Assembly (NCBI GenBank): GCA_028716765.1
Contig: JAQUPC010000037.1
Location: forward strand, 1 to 16,985
Direction: 5' to 3'
Source: Alphaproteobacteria bacterium
Lineage (GTDB): Bacteria > Pseudomonadota > Alphaproteobacteria > UBA9219
Length of the DNA: 16,985 nt
Made by a program: the position numbers and the translations under genes. Below the pieces are notes generated by a model. It worked only from the letters and a program-made list of their open reading frames with translations, made no database searches and was not told the origin of the DNA. Position 1 is the first letter of the stretch; every line of letters begins with the position of its first letter. Shown here one piece after another: positions 1-8,510 of this stretch.

Positions 1-2
1 AA

Positions 3-1289
<1,287 letters not shown>

Positions 1290-1306
1290 GGTCTGTACTT
1301 ATAATG

Positions 1307-1325
1307 AACGCGCAGAACCCGCGTT
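1307..1325 (+). terminator. Weak hairpin after ligA
   Basis: A 6-bp perfect stem (AACGCG/CGCGTT) with a 7-nt loop lies 17 nt after the ligA stop. No T-run follows on either strand, so it could at most be a weak or Rho-assisted end. It is the only structure seen between ligA and the convergent terminator-like hairpin at 1355-1380. Confidence 0.25.
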
Positions 1326-1354
1326 AATTATGAGTGCATACCTTTATAGACAAT

Positions 1355-1380
1355 CTCCCACCGGATTGCTCCGGCGGGAG
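1355..1380 (-). terminator. Terminator-like hairpin downstream of the small secreted-protein gene
   Basis: CTCCCACCGG, a 6-nt loop, then CCGGCGGGAG. On the plus strand one A-C mismatch interrupts the stem. Read on the minus strand the same position is a G-U pair, so the RNA stem is a continuous 10 bp. It starts 17 nt after the stop codon of the minus-strand gene at 1398-1709. The following minus-strand sequence (ATTGTCTATAAAGG) is only weakly U-rich. The strand asymmetry of the pairing favours function as an RNA structure for the minus-strand transcript. Confidence 0.45.
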
Positions 1381-1397
1381 ACGCCCCAAAGACAACA

Positions 1398-1709
1398 CTA
1401 CTTACCAGTCGCGGTTGCAGTGCCCATTCCGTTCTTGGATGCCTCACCCGTCGGCGCCACAACGGCGCCTTCCTGCTTCTGTTTCTTCTCAGCCTTGGCA
1501 TCGTCCTTGGCAGCCTCGGCCGGAGCAACTGTCCCCGCCTTCTCGCCCGTCTCGATACCTTTTTCCTGTTTTACCGTTCCTTCCTCGGCCTTAATCATGC
1601 CTGGCTTGCCAGCATTTGGGGCCTCGTGGTTTTTTGCCACAGCGGGCGTAGTTGCCAAAAATCCGGAAGCAACGAGGGCCGCCAAAGCAAGTGATGTAAC
1701 CTTTTTCAT
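1398..1709 (-). CDS. Small secreted Lys/Glu/Ala-rich protein of unknown function
   Basis: 103 residues. A classic Sec signal peptide is visible: MKK, a hydrophobic core of Leu/Ala/Val (about residues 4-21), and a signal-peptidase site after AVA (residue 25). The mature part of about 78 residues is low in complexity, built from Lys, Glu, Ala, Gly and Thr with no Cys, Trp or Tyr, and is probably disordered or a loose charged helix in the periplasm. The start is supported by AGAGGA placed about 8 nt upstream of the ATG. It is monocistronic: it converges on ligA, and the next minus-strand gene ends about 145 bp upstream of it. I do not recognise a family; such proteins are often stress-related or envelope proteins, but no function is claimed. 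Confidence 0.75.
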   Translation of the reverse strand: MKKVTSLALAALVASGFLATTPAVAKNHEAPNAGKPGMIKAEEGTVKQEKGIETGEKAGTVAPAEAAKDDAKAEKKQKQEGAVVAPTGEASKNGMGTATATGK

Positions 1710-1854
1710 GTGAGTTTTCCTCTGTAAGGTTTAAACAATGCCGGCCTTTTGGGGTCGCATTGTCTTTATGATGTCCTATCGCCGCGGTTTATTGAGGGCG
1801 CAATTGGGGCAAAACGGTGAAATGTTTTTGTTAAACGTCTCTGAAAGAGATCCC

Positions 1855-2373
1855 CTATAATTGCTTGTAGAATATAACGGACTCGCACCGCGTCCCATCT
1901 GGCAATAGGGCAAAGTTCGGTATGACGCCCCCGATTTCATAACCGAGTTCACGGTAAAGACTTTCAGCCGGACTGCCCTTGACCGTATCCAAATACAGTA
2001 ACAAACGATTGAGATTAATGGCTTCGGCTTCAAGGGCCTGTATAAGCTGGCGTGCAACTCCTTTCCTTCTGTGTTTGCGTGGGACAAGCAATTTGCGCAC
2101 CTGGGCCACATGCGGCTGGTTGGCGAGTTCCGCAAGGCTCAGAAGCACTCCGCCGATCACTTCAGCCCCGTCAACGGCAAGAAACGGGATCGTGTTCCCC
2201 TTGCGCACTCCGGCTGAAATGTCTCGCCAGTATTCAAGGACTTTTTCCCTTGAAATCGGCAGCATAAAGCTGACCAATGCCCCGCCCTCGACACAATCGA
2301 TATGAATATCTGCGAGATCTCCGATATGGCGTTCCATTTTTTCAGGGGCAGCTTGAACAATCGTTATAGCCAT
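1855..2373 (-). CDS. GNAT-family N-acetyltransferase
   Basis: 172 residues from the chosen ATG at 2373. Proteins of this fold transfer an acetyl group from acetyl-CoA to an amine. The central strand and motif A are clear: FLAVDGAEVIGGVLLSL, then VRKLLVPRKHRRKGVARQL, which contains the acetyl-CoA-binding R-x-x-G-x-A loop (RRKGVA) followed by helix LIQALEAEA. Motif B corresponds to LLLYLDTVKGSPAESLYRELGYE, the usual end of a GNAT with the Y-x-x-G-Y turn. The open frame runs much further upstream into the antisense of leuA, but GGGAG lies 6 nt before the ATG at 2373 and the translation beyond it is not protein-like. It is transcribed divergently from leuA. The substrate cannot be read from the sequence. 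Confidence 0.88.
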   Translation of the reverse strand: MAITIVQAAPEKMERHIGDLADIHIDCVEGGALVSFMLPISREKVLEYWRDISAGVRKGNTIPFLAVDGAEVIGGVLLSLAELANQPHVAQVRKLLVPRKHRRKGVARQLIQALEAEAINLNRLLLYLDTVKGSPAESLYRELGYEIGGVIPNFALLPDGTRCESVIFYKQL

Positions 2374-2437
2374 AGGCGACTCCCGGAAAGAACGCACAGA
2401 TTGCCGGTATTTTCTTATGTAATGTTCGTGCCGTAAA

Positions 2438-2448
2438 GGATTAAATCC
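2438..2448. promoter_or_regulatory. Palindrome GGATTAAATCC in the GNAT/leuA divergent region
   Basis: A perfect 11-bp palindrome (GGATT-A-AATCC) lies about 65 bp upstream of the GNAT start and about 90 bp upstream of the possible leu leader peptide. It could be a small operator for a regulator shared by the divergent genes. A single short palindrome can arise by chance, so support is weak. Confidence 0.2.
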
Positions 2449-2538
2449 GATTAAAGGCGACACATCACACTTTACGCCGGACTCGCGATCGTTTAAGTTC
2501 CGTACGATGGTTTGCGAGGCTCTTTTGTTGGTATTTTC

Positions 2539-2604
2539 ATGACGAACGCAACGAGCCGGGTTTACTCGCCTCTCCCTGCGCCGCTTCGACTGCGCGGGCG
2601 TTAG
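2539..2604 (+). CDS. Possible leader peptide of leuA
   Basis: A 21-codon ORF begins MTNATSRVYS and ends PLPAPLRLRGR before TAG. It contains three leucine codons (CTC, CTT, CTG) in its last 11 codons and closes 66 bp before the leuA start. Position, size and a Leu/Arg-rich tail resemble leader peptides that control branched-chain amino-acid operons by ribosome stalling. Evidence against: no convincing Shine-Dalgarno precedes the ATG, and three spaced leucines are fewer than in the classical leucine leader. A possible promoter upstream is TTTACG at 2471, a 17-bp spacer, then TAAGTT at 2494, which is a weak match. Confidence 0.38.
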   Translation: MTNATSRVYSPLPAPLRLRGR

Positions 2605-2613
2605 CCTGTCGCA
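2575..2613 (+). promoter_or_regulatory. Two mutually exclusive hairpins before leuA (attenuator candidate)
   Basis: Hairpin A pairs CCTGCGC (2575-2581) with GCGCGGG (2592-2598) across a 10-nt loop. Hairpin B pairs TGCGCGGGC (2591-2599) with GCCTGTCGCA (2604-2613) across GTTA, giving 9 bp with a single bulged T. Both need bases 2592-2598, so they cannot coexist, as in attenuators. Hairpin B is followed by TCGCCTTTGTTTG, a broken T-rich stretch. The geometry is not classical: the leader stop codon (2602-2604) sits in and beside the loop of B, so a ribosome at the stop would block B. Confidence 0.35.
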
Positions 2614-2670
2614 TCGCCTTTGTTTGACCCTGCAACATTTTAACTCGATTAACCTCATAAAGGATTGGAC

Positions 2671-4245
2671 ATGACGACCCCTCCCGCGCCCCATGATCCC
2701 CAACGCATCATCATATTCGACACCACCTTGCGCGACGGCGAGCAATCGCCCGGCGCGGCCATGAGCCTCGACGAAAAGGTGCGGATCGCGCTGATGCTGG
2801 AAGAACTTGGCGTGGACGTCATGGAAGCGGGCTTTCCCATCGCCTCGCGCGGGGATTTCGAGGCCGTCAACGCCATCGCACAGACGATCAAGAACGTGAC
2901 GGTTTGCGGCCTTGCCCGCGCCGAAAAGAACGACATCGAACGCACCGCCGACGCCATCCGCCCCGCCCCGCGCCAAAGGATTCACACCTTTATCTCGACC
3001 TCGCCGCTCCATATGAAGCACAAGCTCAACATGGAGCCGGAGAAAGTGCTGGAACGCGTGGCGGAAAGCGTGGCCTATGCCCGCAATCTTTGCGGCGACG
3101 TCGAATGGAGCGCCGAGGACGGCAGCCGCACGGAACATGACTTCCTCTGCCGTTGCGTCGAAGCCGCCATCAAGGCGGGCGCTACGACGATCAACGTTCC
3201 CGACACGGTCGGCTACAGCACGCCGCAGGAATACGAAGCCTTGTTCCGCATGCTGGTCAACCGCGTGCCGAACATCGGCAAAGCGATTTTGTCAGCACAT
3301 TGCCATAACGATCTCGGTCTTGCCACGGCCAATTCGCTGGCCGCCGCCCTTGGCGGCGCGCGGCAAGTGGAATGCACGATCAACGGCCTCGGCGAACGCG
3401 CAGGCAACGCGGCGCTCGAGGAAATCGTCATGGCTCTGCGCGTGCGCCGTGACACCCTGCCCTTTACGACCAATATCGTAAGCGAAAAAATCACGCGGGC
3501 GTCACAGCTTGTTTCGACGATCACCGGCTTCAACGTCCAGCCGAACAAGGCCATCGTGGGCGCCAACGCCTTCGCGCACGAAAGCGGGATTCATCAGGAC
3601 GGCATGATTAAGAACCGCGAGACGTACGAGATCATGACGCCGCAATCCGTGGGGCTCACAAAAACCTCGCTCAAGCTCGGCAAGCTTTCGGGCCGCAACG
3701 CCTTCCGCTCCAAGCTGCAGGAGTTAGGGTACGAACTCGGCGACGACGCGCTCACGGACGCCTTCAAGCGCTTCAAGGATATCGCCGACCGCAAGAAGGA
3801 AGTGTTCGACGAGGATCTTCTGGCCCTTGTCGACGATCAGATCGCGCGCGCCAACGACCAATTCCGTTTTGTGGGGCTGGAAGTTCATGCGGGATCGCGC
3901 ACGCCGCCGAGCGCCACGCTGGAACTCTCGATCGACGGCCGCAACGTAACCGCCACGGCGACGGGCAACGGCCCTATCGACGCGGCGTTCAACGCCCTAA
4001 AGTCCCTGATCCCGCACAAGGCGGAACTGGTCCTTTATCAGGTCAAGGCCATCACCGGCGGCACGGACGCGCAGGCCGAAACGACCGTGCGCCTTGAAGA
4101 AGACGGCTATACCGTCAACGGCCAAGGCACCGATCCGGACACCATCGTGTCCTCGGCCCGCGCCTATATCCACGCCCTGAACAAGCTGGCTATACGGCGG
4201 TTGAAAAGCGCCCCAACGCATAGAATTTCTCCGGATTCGCTGTGA
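2671..4245 (+). CDS. leuA: 2-isopropylmalate synthase
   Basis: Condenses acetyl-CoA with 2-oxoisovalerate to 2-isopropylmalate, the committed step of leucine synthesis in the cytosol. 524 residues, typical for the bacterial enzyme. The TIM-barrel catalytic domain opens with FDTTLRDGEQSPG (16-28; D17 is a metal ligand), followed by HCHNDLGLATANS (210-222; metal-binding His) and NGLGERAGNAALEE (238-251). The linker carries FAHESGIHQDG (301-311) and LGKLSGRNAF (336-345). The C-terminal leucine-sensing dimer domain starts near RFVGLEVHAG (about 400), so feedback inhibition is expected. ATG at 2671 is chosen because AGGA lies 6 nt upstream; the in-frame TTG at 2665 would leave no room for this site. 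It stands alone with no other leu gene adjacent. Confidence 0.97.
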   Translation: MTTPPAPHDPQRIIIFDTTLRDGEQSPGAAMSLDEKVRIALMLEELGVDVMEAGFPIASRGDFEAVNAIAQTIKNVTVCGLARAEKNDIERTADAIRPAPRQRIHTFISTSPLHMKHKLNMEPEKVLERVAESVAYARNLCGDVEWSAEDGSRTEHDFLCRCVEAAIKAGATTINVPDTVGYSTPQEYEALFRMLVNRVPNIGKAILSAHCHNDLGLATANSLAAALGGARQVECTINGLGERAGNAALEEIVMALRVRRDTLPFTTNIVSEKITRASQLVSTITGFNVQPNKAIVGANAFAHESGIHQDGMIKNRETYEIMTPQSVGLTKTSLKLGKLSGRNAFRSKLQELGYELGDDALTDAFKRFKDIADRKKEVFDEDLLALVDDQIARANDQFRFVGLEVHAGSRTPPSATLELSIDGRNVTATATGNGPIDAAFNALKSLIPHKAELVLYQVKAITGGTDAQAETTVRLEEDGYTVNGQGTDPDTIVSSARAYIHALNKLAIRRLKSAPTHRISPDSL

Positions 4246-4386
4246 AAATGCGTGCTTTATCAAATATTAACGGCCGCCTTTAACGGGCTGGTAAGAACTT
4301 GTATGTATGTTAAGTGGCCCTTTCACCGTTAGGCTCGGCGGTTCCTGCCAAATCCTAATTCGATAAGACGTTCCTGCGAGGTTGCC

Positions 4387-5445
4387 GTGACCGAAGAAGA
4401 AGACAAATTACAGGCCGATAAATGGGCCCGTGAATCGCTGGAACATTTAAGCCGCGACGGCCTTGCTCCCATGCCGGAGAATTTCGCCGTTTATTACGCC
4501 TACCATTCCGGTTCGGACGGAAACCTGAAAATGGCGATGGACGCCTTGCTCCATCAGTTCGGCCGCCTGACCCAGCAACAGTGCAGCACGTTGTATCAGA
4601 ACCATCTCAGCCTCGAAGCCGAGCATAAGGCTCTCACGACCGCCACTGCCAACATCGAAAACGAACTGAGCCGCGTGATGCTCGCCATCGATCAGACGAC
4701 GGCCGGCACGCAGAAATACGACAAGAGCCTCAATACGTTTTCCGGCTCGCTGCAATCCTCTCCCTCAATGGACCAGATCCGCGAAGCCGTCGCGCGCGTG
4801 GCCAACGAAACCCGGGCGATGGCCGAACAAAACCAGCGCCTGCAAAGCCAGCTGACCCAATCGACGCAGCAGCTAACCGAGATGCGCTACAATCTCGACG
4901 TGGTGCGCAAGGACTCCCTACGCGATCCCCTGACGGAGATCGGCAATCGCAAGTATTTCGACGCCGAACTTGCGCGCGCCACGACCGAAGCGGCGGAAAC
5001 CGGCATGCCGCTTTCCATGCTGATGATCGATATCGACTATTTCAAAAAATTCAACGATTCCTACGGTCACCTTATCGGCGATCAGGTGTTGCGCCTCGTG
5101 GCGCGGACGCTGATCGAAAACCTGAAAGGCCGCGACGTCATCGCCCGTTACGGCGGCGAGGAATTCGTTATTTTGCTGACGAACACGAACGTCGCCTCGG
5201 CGGAAAAAGTGGCCAACCAGCTGCGGATCAGCCTTGGCAGCAAGCAAATCAAGCGCAAGAACACGAACGAAACGCTCGGGGTCGTCACCATCTCGCTCGG
5301 TGCCGCCGAGTATTTTCCGAAAGAGCCGCTTGATGGCTTTATCGCCCGGGCGGACGCCGCGCTTTATGACGCCAAGCAAACCGGACGCAACAAGGTGATG
5401 AGCCGGTTGCTGTCGATGGAAGAAATGGCAAAGATAAGAGTGTAA
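4387..5445 (+). CDS. Cytosolic GGDEF diguanylate cyclase with degenerate I-site
   Basis: 352 residues. Makes the second messenger c-di-GMP from two GTP. Starts with GTG; GAGG lies 5 nt upstream. Residues 1-70 form a soluble N-terminal domain (MPENFAVYYAYHSG near 29-42) of a kind I associate with alphaproteobacterial cyclases. Residues about 75-175 are Gln/Glu-rich and coiled-coil-like, probably for dimerisation. The GGDEF domain follows: DSLRDPLTEIGNRKYFD (about 176-192), DIDYFKKFNDSYGHLIGD (215-232) with the metal-binding Asp, and the intact active-site loop GGEEF at 256-260. The product-inhibition site should read RxxD just before it but is K247-G-R-D250, so feedback by c-di-GMP is probably weakened. 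No membrane segment and no EAL domain. Confidence 0.95.
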   Translation: MTEEEDKLQADKWARESLEHLSRDGLAPMPENFAVYYAYHSGSDGNLKMAMDALLHQFGRLTQQQCSTLYQNHLSLEAEHKALTTATANIENELSRVMLAIDQTTAGTQKYDKSLNTFSGSLQSSPSMDQIREAVARVANETRAMAEQNQRLQSQLTQSTQQLTEMRYNLDVVRKDSLRDPLTEIGNRKYFDAELARATTEAAETGMPLSMLMIDIDYFKKFNDSYGHLIGDQVLRLVARTLIENLKGRDVIARYGGEEFVILLTNTNVASAEKVANQLRISLGSKQIKRKNTNETLGVVTISLGAAEYFPKEPLDGFIARADAALYDAKQTGRNKVMSRLLSMEEMAKIRV

Positions 5446-5503
5446 AAGCCTTTCGCGCAAACGCGCGCTTGCCGCACCGCCCCTTCTGCGTTACCACCGC
5501 TCT

Positions 5504-7792
5504 ATGAATTCCCCGGCCCTCACGGCTCCGCACGAGCCCGCCTATTGGCACGACCTTAATCCGGCGCAACGCGAGGCCGTGACGGCGCTGGACGGCCCTG
5601 TGCTGGTGCTGGCGGGCGCGGGCACCGGCAAGACGCGCGTGCTGACCGCGCGGCTGGCTCATCTGTTAGCCACGGGCAAAGCCCTTCCCGGCCAGATTAT
5701 GGCGGTGACGTTCACGAACAAGGCGGCGGGCGAAATCCGTGAACGCGTGAGCGCCATGCTCGGCGGCCGCTCGGTCGAGGGCTGGTTTTTGGGCACGTTC
5801 CATTCGCTGGCGGCGCGCCTGCTCAGGCCACACGCGGAGCGCGTAGGCCTAAAACCGAATTTCACTATCCTTGGCACCGACGACCAGCTTCGCCTTATCA
5901 AGCAGCTTTTGCAGGCCGAAAACATCGACGAAAAGAAGTCCCCTGCCCGCCTTGTCCTCGCGGTCATCGAAAGATGGAAGGATCGCGGCCTCGTTCCCGG
6001 CGACGTGCAGTACGAAAAAGGCGAACTGGCGGGCGGCAAGCTGCCCAAGCTTTACGCGCAATATCAACAGCGCCTGTTGGAACTCAACGCCTGCGACTTC
6101 GGCGACCTTTTGCTGCATCAGCTTACCTTGCTCCGGCAAAATCCGGACGTTCTGGAGAATTTCCAGAACCGTTTTCTCTACCTCCTTGTGGACGAATATC
6201 AGGACACCAACGTCGCGCAGTATCTTTGGCTTCGGCTTCTGGCGCAGACGCACAAGAACATCTGCGTCGTCGGCGACGAGGACCAGTCGATCTACGGCTG
6301 GCGCGGTGCGGAGATCGGCAACATTCTGCGCTTCGAGGAGGATTTTCCCGGCGCGCGCGTCATACGGCTTGAGGAAAACTACCGTTCCACCGGGCACATT
6401 CTCGGCGCGGCCTCGCATTTGATCGCCAAAAACCGCATGCGCCTCGGCAAAACGCTGTGGACCTCGGCGGATATGGGCGACAAGGTGCAGATCCGCACCT
6501 TATGGGACGGCGAGGAAGAAGCCCGCTGGGTCGCGGACGATATCGAGGCGCTGCAACGGCGGAAAGTTTCGCTCCGCGAGATCGCCGTCATGGTGCGCGC
6601 CGGATTCCAGACGCGCCAGTTCGAAGAACGTTTCATTACGCTCGGCATTCCCTATCGCGTACTTGTCGGCGCGCGGTTCTATGAACGGCAGGAAATCCGC
6701 GATGCGCTGGCCTACATGCGCCTTATCGCCTTGCCGGAGGACGATCTTGCGCTTGAACGCATCATCAACGTGCCCAAACGCGGCGTCGGCCCTTCGGCGC
6801 TCCAGCAGCTCCACGCTTTCGCGCGGCAGGAACAGATTTCGCTGCACGAATCCTGCGTGCGGCTATCGGAGACCGACGAACTGAAGCCGAAACTGCGCAC
6901 GACCCTGCACGCGCTGATGCAGGATTTCGCGCGCTGGCGCGGCCTTTTGGAGAGCCTGCCGCACGCCGAGGTGGCGCAGATCGTGCTCGACGACTCCGGC
7001 TACACCGCGATGTGGCAGGCCGACAAATCGCCGGACGCGCCGGGGCGGCTTGAAAACCTGAAAGAGCTTGTGACCGCGATGGCCGAGTTCGACACGCTGG
7101 CCGCGTTTCTGGAGCATGTGGGACTCGTGCTCGAAGTGACCGCCGAAAGCGGCACGGAACAGGTCAGCCTTATGACGCTGCACGGCGCGAAGGGGCTTGA
7201 GTTCGATTACGTGTTCCTGCCCGGATGGGAGGAGGATATTTTCCCAAGCCGCCTTTCGCTCAGCGAAAACGGCACACAAGGCCTCGAGGAAGAACGCCGG
7301 CTGGCCTACGTCGGCATTACGCGCGCGAAGCGCCGCGCCGTTATCAGCCACGTCGCCAATCGCATGCTGCACGGCAGCTGGATCAACCCTCTGCCCTCGC
7401 GCTTCATCGCCGAATTGCCGGGGCAGCATATCGAACTTCATTCGCACATCAGCGTCGGATCGCCTTCGTTTCACTCCGGCGCATCGAGCGGCTCGTCGCG
7501 CCGAAGCGCTGAGCGCGAAGGCGGGAGAAAGAAACCTCCTTCGCTGTTCGAGCAATTGCGCGCCGGGCAACCGCGAGGTTCTTCATCGCGCCAAGCCGTG
7601 ATCGAAGGCAAGGCGCGTGAGATCGCCGCCCCGCGCCGCGAAGGCGCGTTCAACGCGGGCGATCGCGTGTTTCATGAAAAGTTCGGCCCCGGCACCGTCC
7701 GCCGCGTGGAGAACGACAAGCTCGACATCGCCTTCGACAAATCCGGCGTGAAAAAAGTCATGGCGGGGTTTGTAACCGTTATAAAAAAATAG
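5504..7792 (+). CDS. uvrD: UvrD/PcrA-type superfamily 1 DNA helicase
   Basis: ATP-driven 3'-5' DNA helicase of nucleotide-excision and mismatch repair and of replication-fork clearing. 762 residues. Q-motif LNPAQREAV (18-26), Walker A GAGTGKT (38-44), motif Ia AVTFTNKAAGEI, motif II DEYQDTN (230-236), motif III GDEDQSIYGWRGA (257-269), motif IV RLEENYRS, motif V SLMTLHGAKGLEFDYV, motif VI EEERRLAYVGITRAK. The C-terminal tail ends with a PcrA-like Tudor module (GDRVFHEKFGPGTVRRV...KSGVKKVMAGFVTV). No clear Shine-Dalgarno precedes the ATG at 5504. The last codons (from 7739) recur in diverged form at 8511-8561, so the 3' end seems to have been rebuilt by an insertion. Originally the gene probably ran towards prmA-pepP. 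Confidence 0.96.
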   Translation: MNSPALTAPHEPAYWHDLNPAQREAVTALDGPVLVLAGAGTGKTRVLTARLAHLLATGKALPGQIMAVTFTNKAAGEIRERVSAMLGGRSVEGWFLGTFHSLAARLLRPHAERVGLKPNFTILGTDDQLRLIKQLLQAENIDEKKSPARLVLAVIERWKDRGLVPGDVQYEKGELAGGKLPKLYAQYQQRLLELNACDFGDLLLHQLTLLRQNPDVLENFQNRFLYLLVDEYQDTNVAQYLWLRLLAQTHKNICVVGDEDQSIYGWRGAEIGNILRFEEDFPGARVIRLEENYRSTGHILGAASHLIAKNRMRLGKTLWTSADMGDKVQIRTLWDGEEEARWVADDIEALQRRKVSLREIAVMVRAGFQTRQFEERFITLGIPYRVLVGARFYERQEIRDALAYMRLIALPEDDLALERIINVPKRGVGPSALQQLHAFARQEQISLHESCVRLSETDELKPKLRTTLHALMQDFARWRGLLESLPHAEVAQIVLDDSGYTAMWQADKSPDAPGRLENLKELVTAMAEFDTLAAFLEHVGLVLEVTAESGTEQVSLMTLHGAKGLEFDYVFLPGWEEDIFPSRLSLSENGTQGLEEERRLAYVGITRAKRRAVISHVANRMLHGSWINPLPSRFIAELPGQHIELHSHISVGSPSFHSGASSGSSRRSAEREGGRKKPPSLFEQLRAGQPRGSSSRQAVIEGKAREIAAPRREGAFNAGDRVFHEKFGPGTVRRVENDKLDIAFDKSGVKKVMAGFVTVIKK
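7739..7792 (+). repeat. Direct repeat copy 1: functional 3' end of uvrD
   Basis: The last 17 sense codons and stop of the helicase gene. Over its first 38 bases it differs from copy 2 at 5 positions. It then diverges: this copy ends VTVIKK*, copy 2 ends VTKVK*. The A7 run just before the stop is specific to this copy. Confidence 0.75.
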
Positions 7793-7812
7793 ACCTCCTG
7801 CCTCACAAGCAG
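7785..7812 (-). terminator. Possible terminator of the antisense cassette
   Basis: On the minus strand CTGCTT, a 3-nt loop and AGGCAG form a 6-bp stem including one G-U pair (7798-7812). About 8 nt later a run of seven T follows, supplied by the A7 of the uvrD 3' end. The distance between stem and T-run is longer than ideal, so efficiency is doubtful. Confidence 0.3.
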
Positions 7813-7886
7813 CGATATTCAGTGAATGCTGAGGCCTCATTAGCAAGAAACTGAAAGGAATTAAGGAGTTCCAGAAGGCTGCTCAT
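7803..7886 (-). CDS. 27-residue ORF overlapping the stop of the membrane-protein gene
   Basis: The ATG at 7886 shares ATGA with the stop codon of the upstream gene, a 4-base overlap typical of translational coupling. A near-perfect Shine-Dalgarno GGGAGG sits 5 nt before the ATG, inside the end of the upstream gene. The peptide begins MSSLLELLNSFQFLAN and ends EYRCL, with an amphipathic Leu/Phe-rich start. It stops only 10 bp from the uvrD stop. It may be a genuine small protein or the stump of a longer gene cut off at the cassette boundary. No family is recognised. Confidence 0.45.
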   Translation of the reverse strand: MSSLLELLNSFQFLANEASAFTEYRCL

Positions 7887-8428
7887 TTTATCCTCCCTAA
7901 CATGAGTGAAGGCCTGTCGTAGATAAAGGCCTTAAATAATCCGGCCTGCTCTATTTCAACACATTTTGTTGGCTCAAAGCCTGATGGGATAATCTTTTGT
8001 AGATCATGTAAATTCTCGAAACTTTGAATTCCGAGATCTTTGTACAGATGATAGCGGGCCAAATCGACATCCTCATTATTTATAAAAACGAACGCCCACT
8101 CACCTTCCCCTAAAGAAAAACCTTCCCTTTCTAAAATTGGATTCACCTTTGACATAATATCTTCTGAGACAAAGCTTAAATTCCTTCCATATGGATATAT
8201 AACGCATACCGTTCCTGCTAAATTTGGCGCCAATTTCTTGAGAGGCACCACCTCTCCAATCTTAATGTCATCACGAAGAGCTGAGCGTTTAATAATGTGT
8301 TGATCGGATAAATCGTAAATCGTTGTAAGAATGAAGCCGAAATTATAAAAAATTAAAAAACATAGGCCAACAAAGACAAGGATTAATGGCTTTCGATTTT
8401 CTCGCCTCAGACTATCATCATTTTGCAT
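7883..8428 (-). CDS. Single-pass membrane protein of unknown function, cassette gene
   Basis: 181 residues from the ATG at 8428. An upstream in-frame start would add 32 residues, but GGAGAGG lies about 6 nt before this ATG, and the longer version would run back into the uvrD remnant. A basic N-terminus (LRRENRKP) is followed by one strong membrane segment (about residues 15-40, LILVFVGLCFLIFYNFGFIL). A soluble domain of about 135 residues, probably periplasmic, contains VCVIYPYGRNLSF, EGEWAFVFINNEDVDLARY and SGFEPTKCVEIEQAGLFKAF. Codon use is AT-richer than its neighbours, suggesting transfer. Overlaps the downstream 27-codon ORF by ATGA. I do not recognise the family; size and topology would suit an immunity- or envelope-type protein, but nothing in the sequence proves it. 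Confidence 0.75.
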   Translation of the reverse strand: MQNDDSLRRENRKPLILVFVGLCFLIFYNFGFILTTIYDLSDQHIIKRSALRDDIKIGEVVPLKKLAPNLAGTVCVIYPYGRNLSFVSEDIMSKVNPILEREGFSLGEGEWAFVFINNEDVDLARYHLYKDLGIQSFENLHDLQKIIPSGFEPTKCVEIEQAGLFKAFIYDRPSLMLGRIK

Positions 8429-8465
8429 TTGATGCCTCTCCAGTGTCCGTTCGCAGGCCGCGGTC

Positions 8466-8494
8466 CTTGTAATCCGATCCCAAGCCGTGGTCAA
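8466..8494 (-). promoter_or_regulatory. Sigma-70-type promoter of the antisense cassette
   Basis: On the minus strand: -35 TTGACC (8489-8494), a 17-bp spacer, then -10 TACAAG (8466-8471). This agrees with consensus at 5 of 6 and 4 of 6 positions. Transcription would start about 30 nt upstream of the ATG at 8428, giving a short leader that holds the GGAGAGG ribosome site. It lies wholly inside the cassette. Confidence 0.5.
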
Positions 8495-8510
8495 CAAATG
8501 ACGAGCCGCG

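Noticed and set aside
2374..3138. N-terminal extension of the GNAT open frame (255 extra codons)
   Set aside because: It runs antisense through leuA, lacks protein-like composition, and a proper ribosome site marks the ATG at 2373.
5455..5475. CGCGC/GCGCG hairpin between the diguanylate cyclase and uvrD
   Set aside because: Five base pairs, no T-run and low-complexity GC sequence; not enough to call a terminator.
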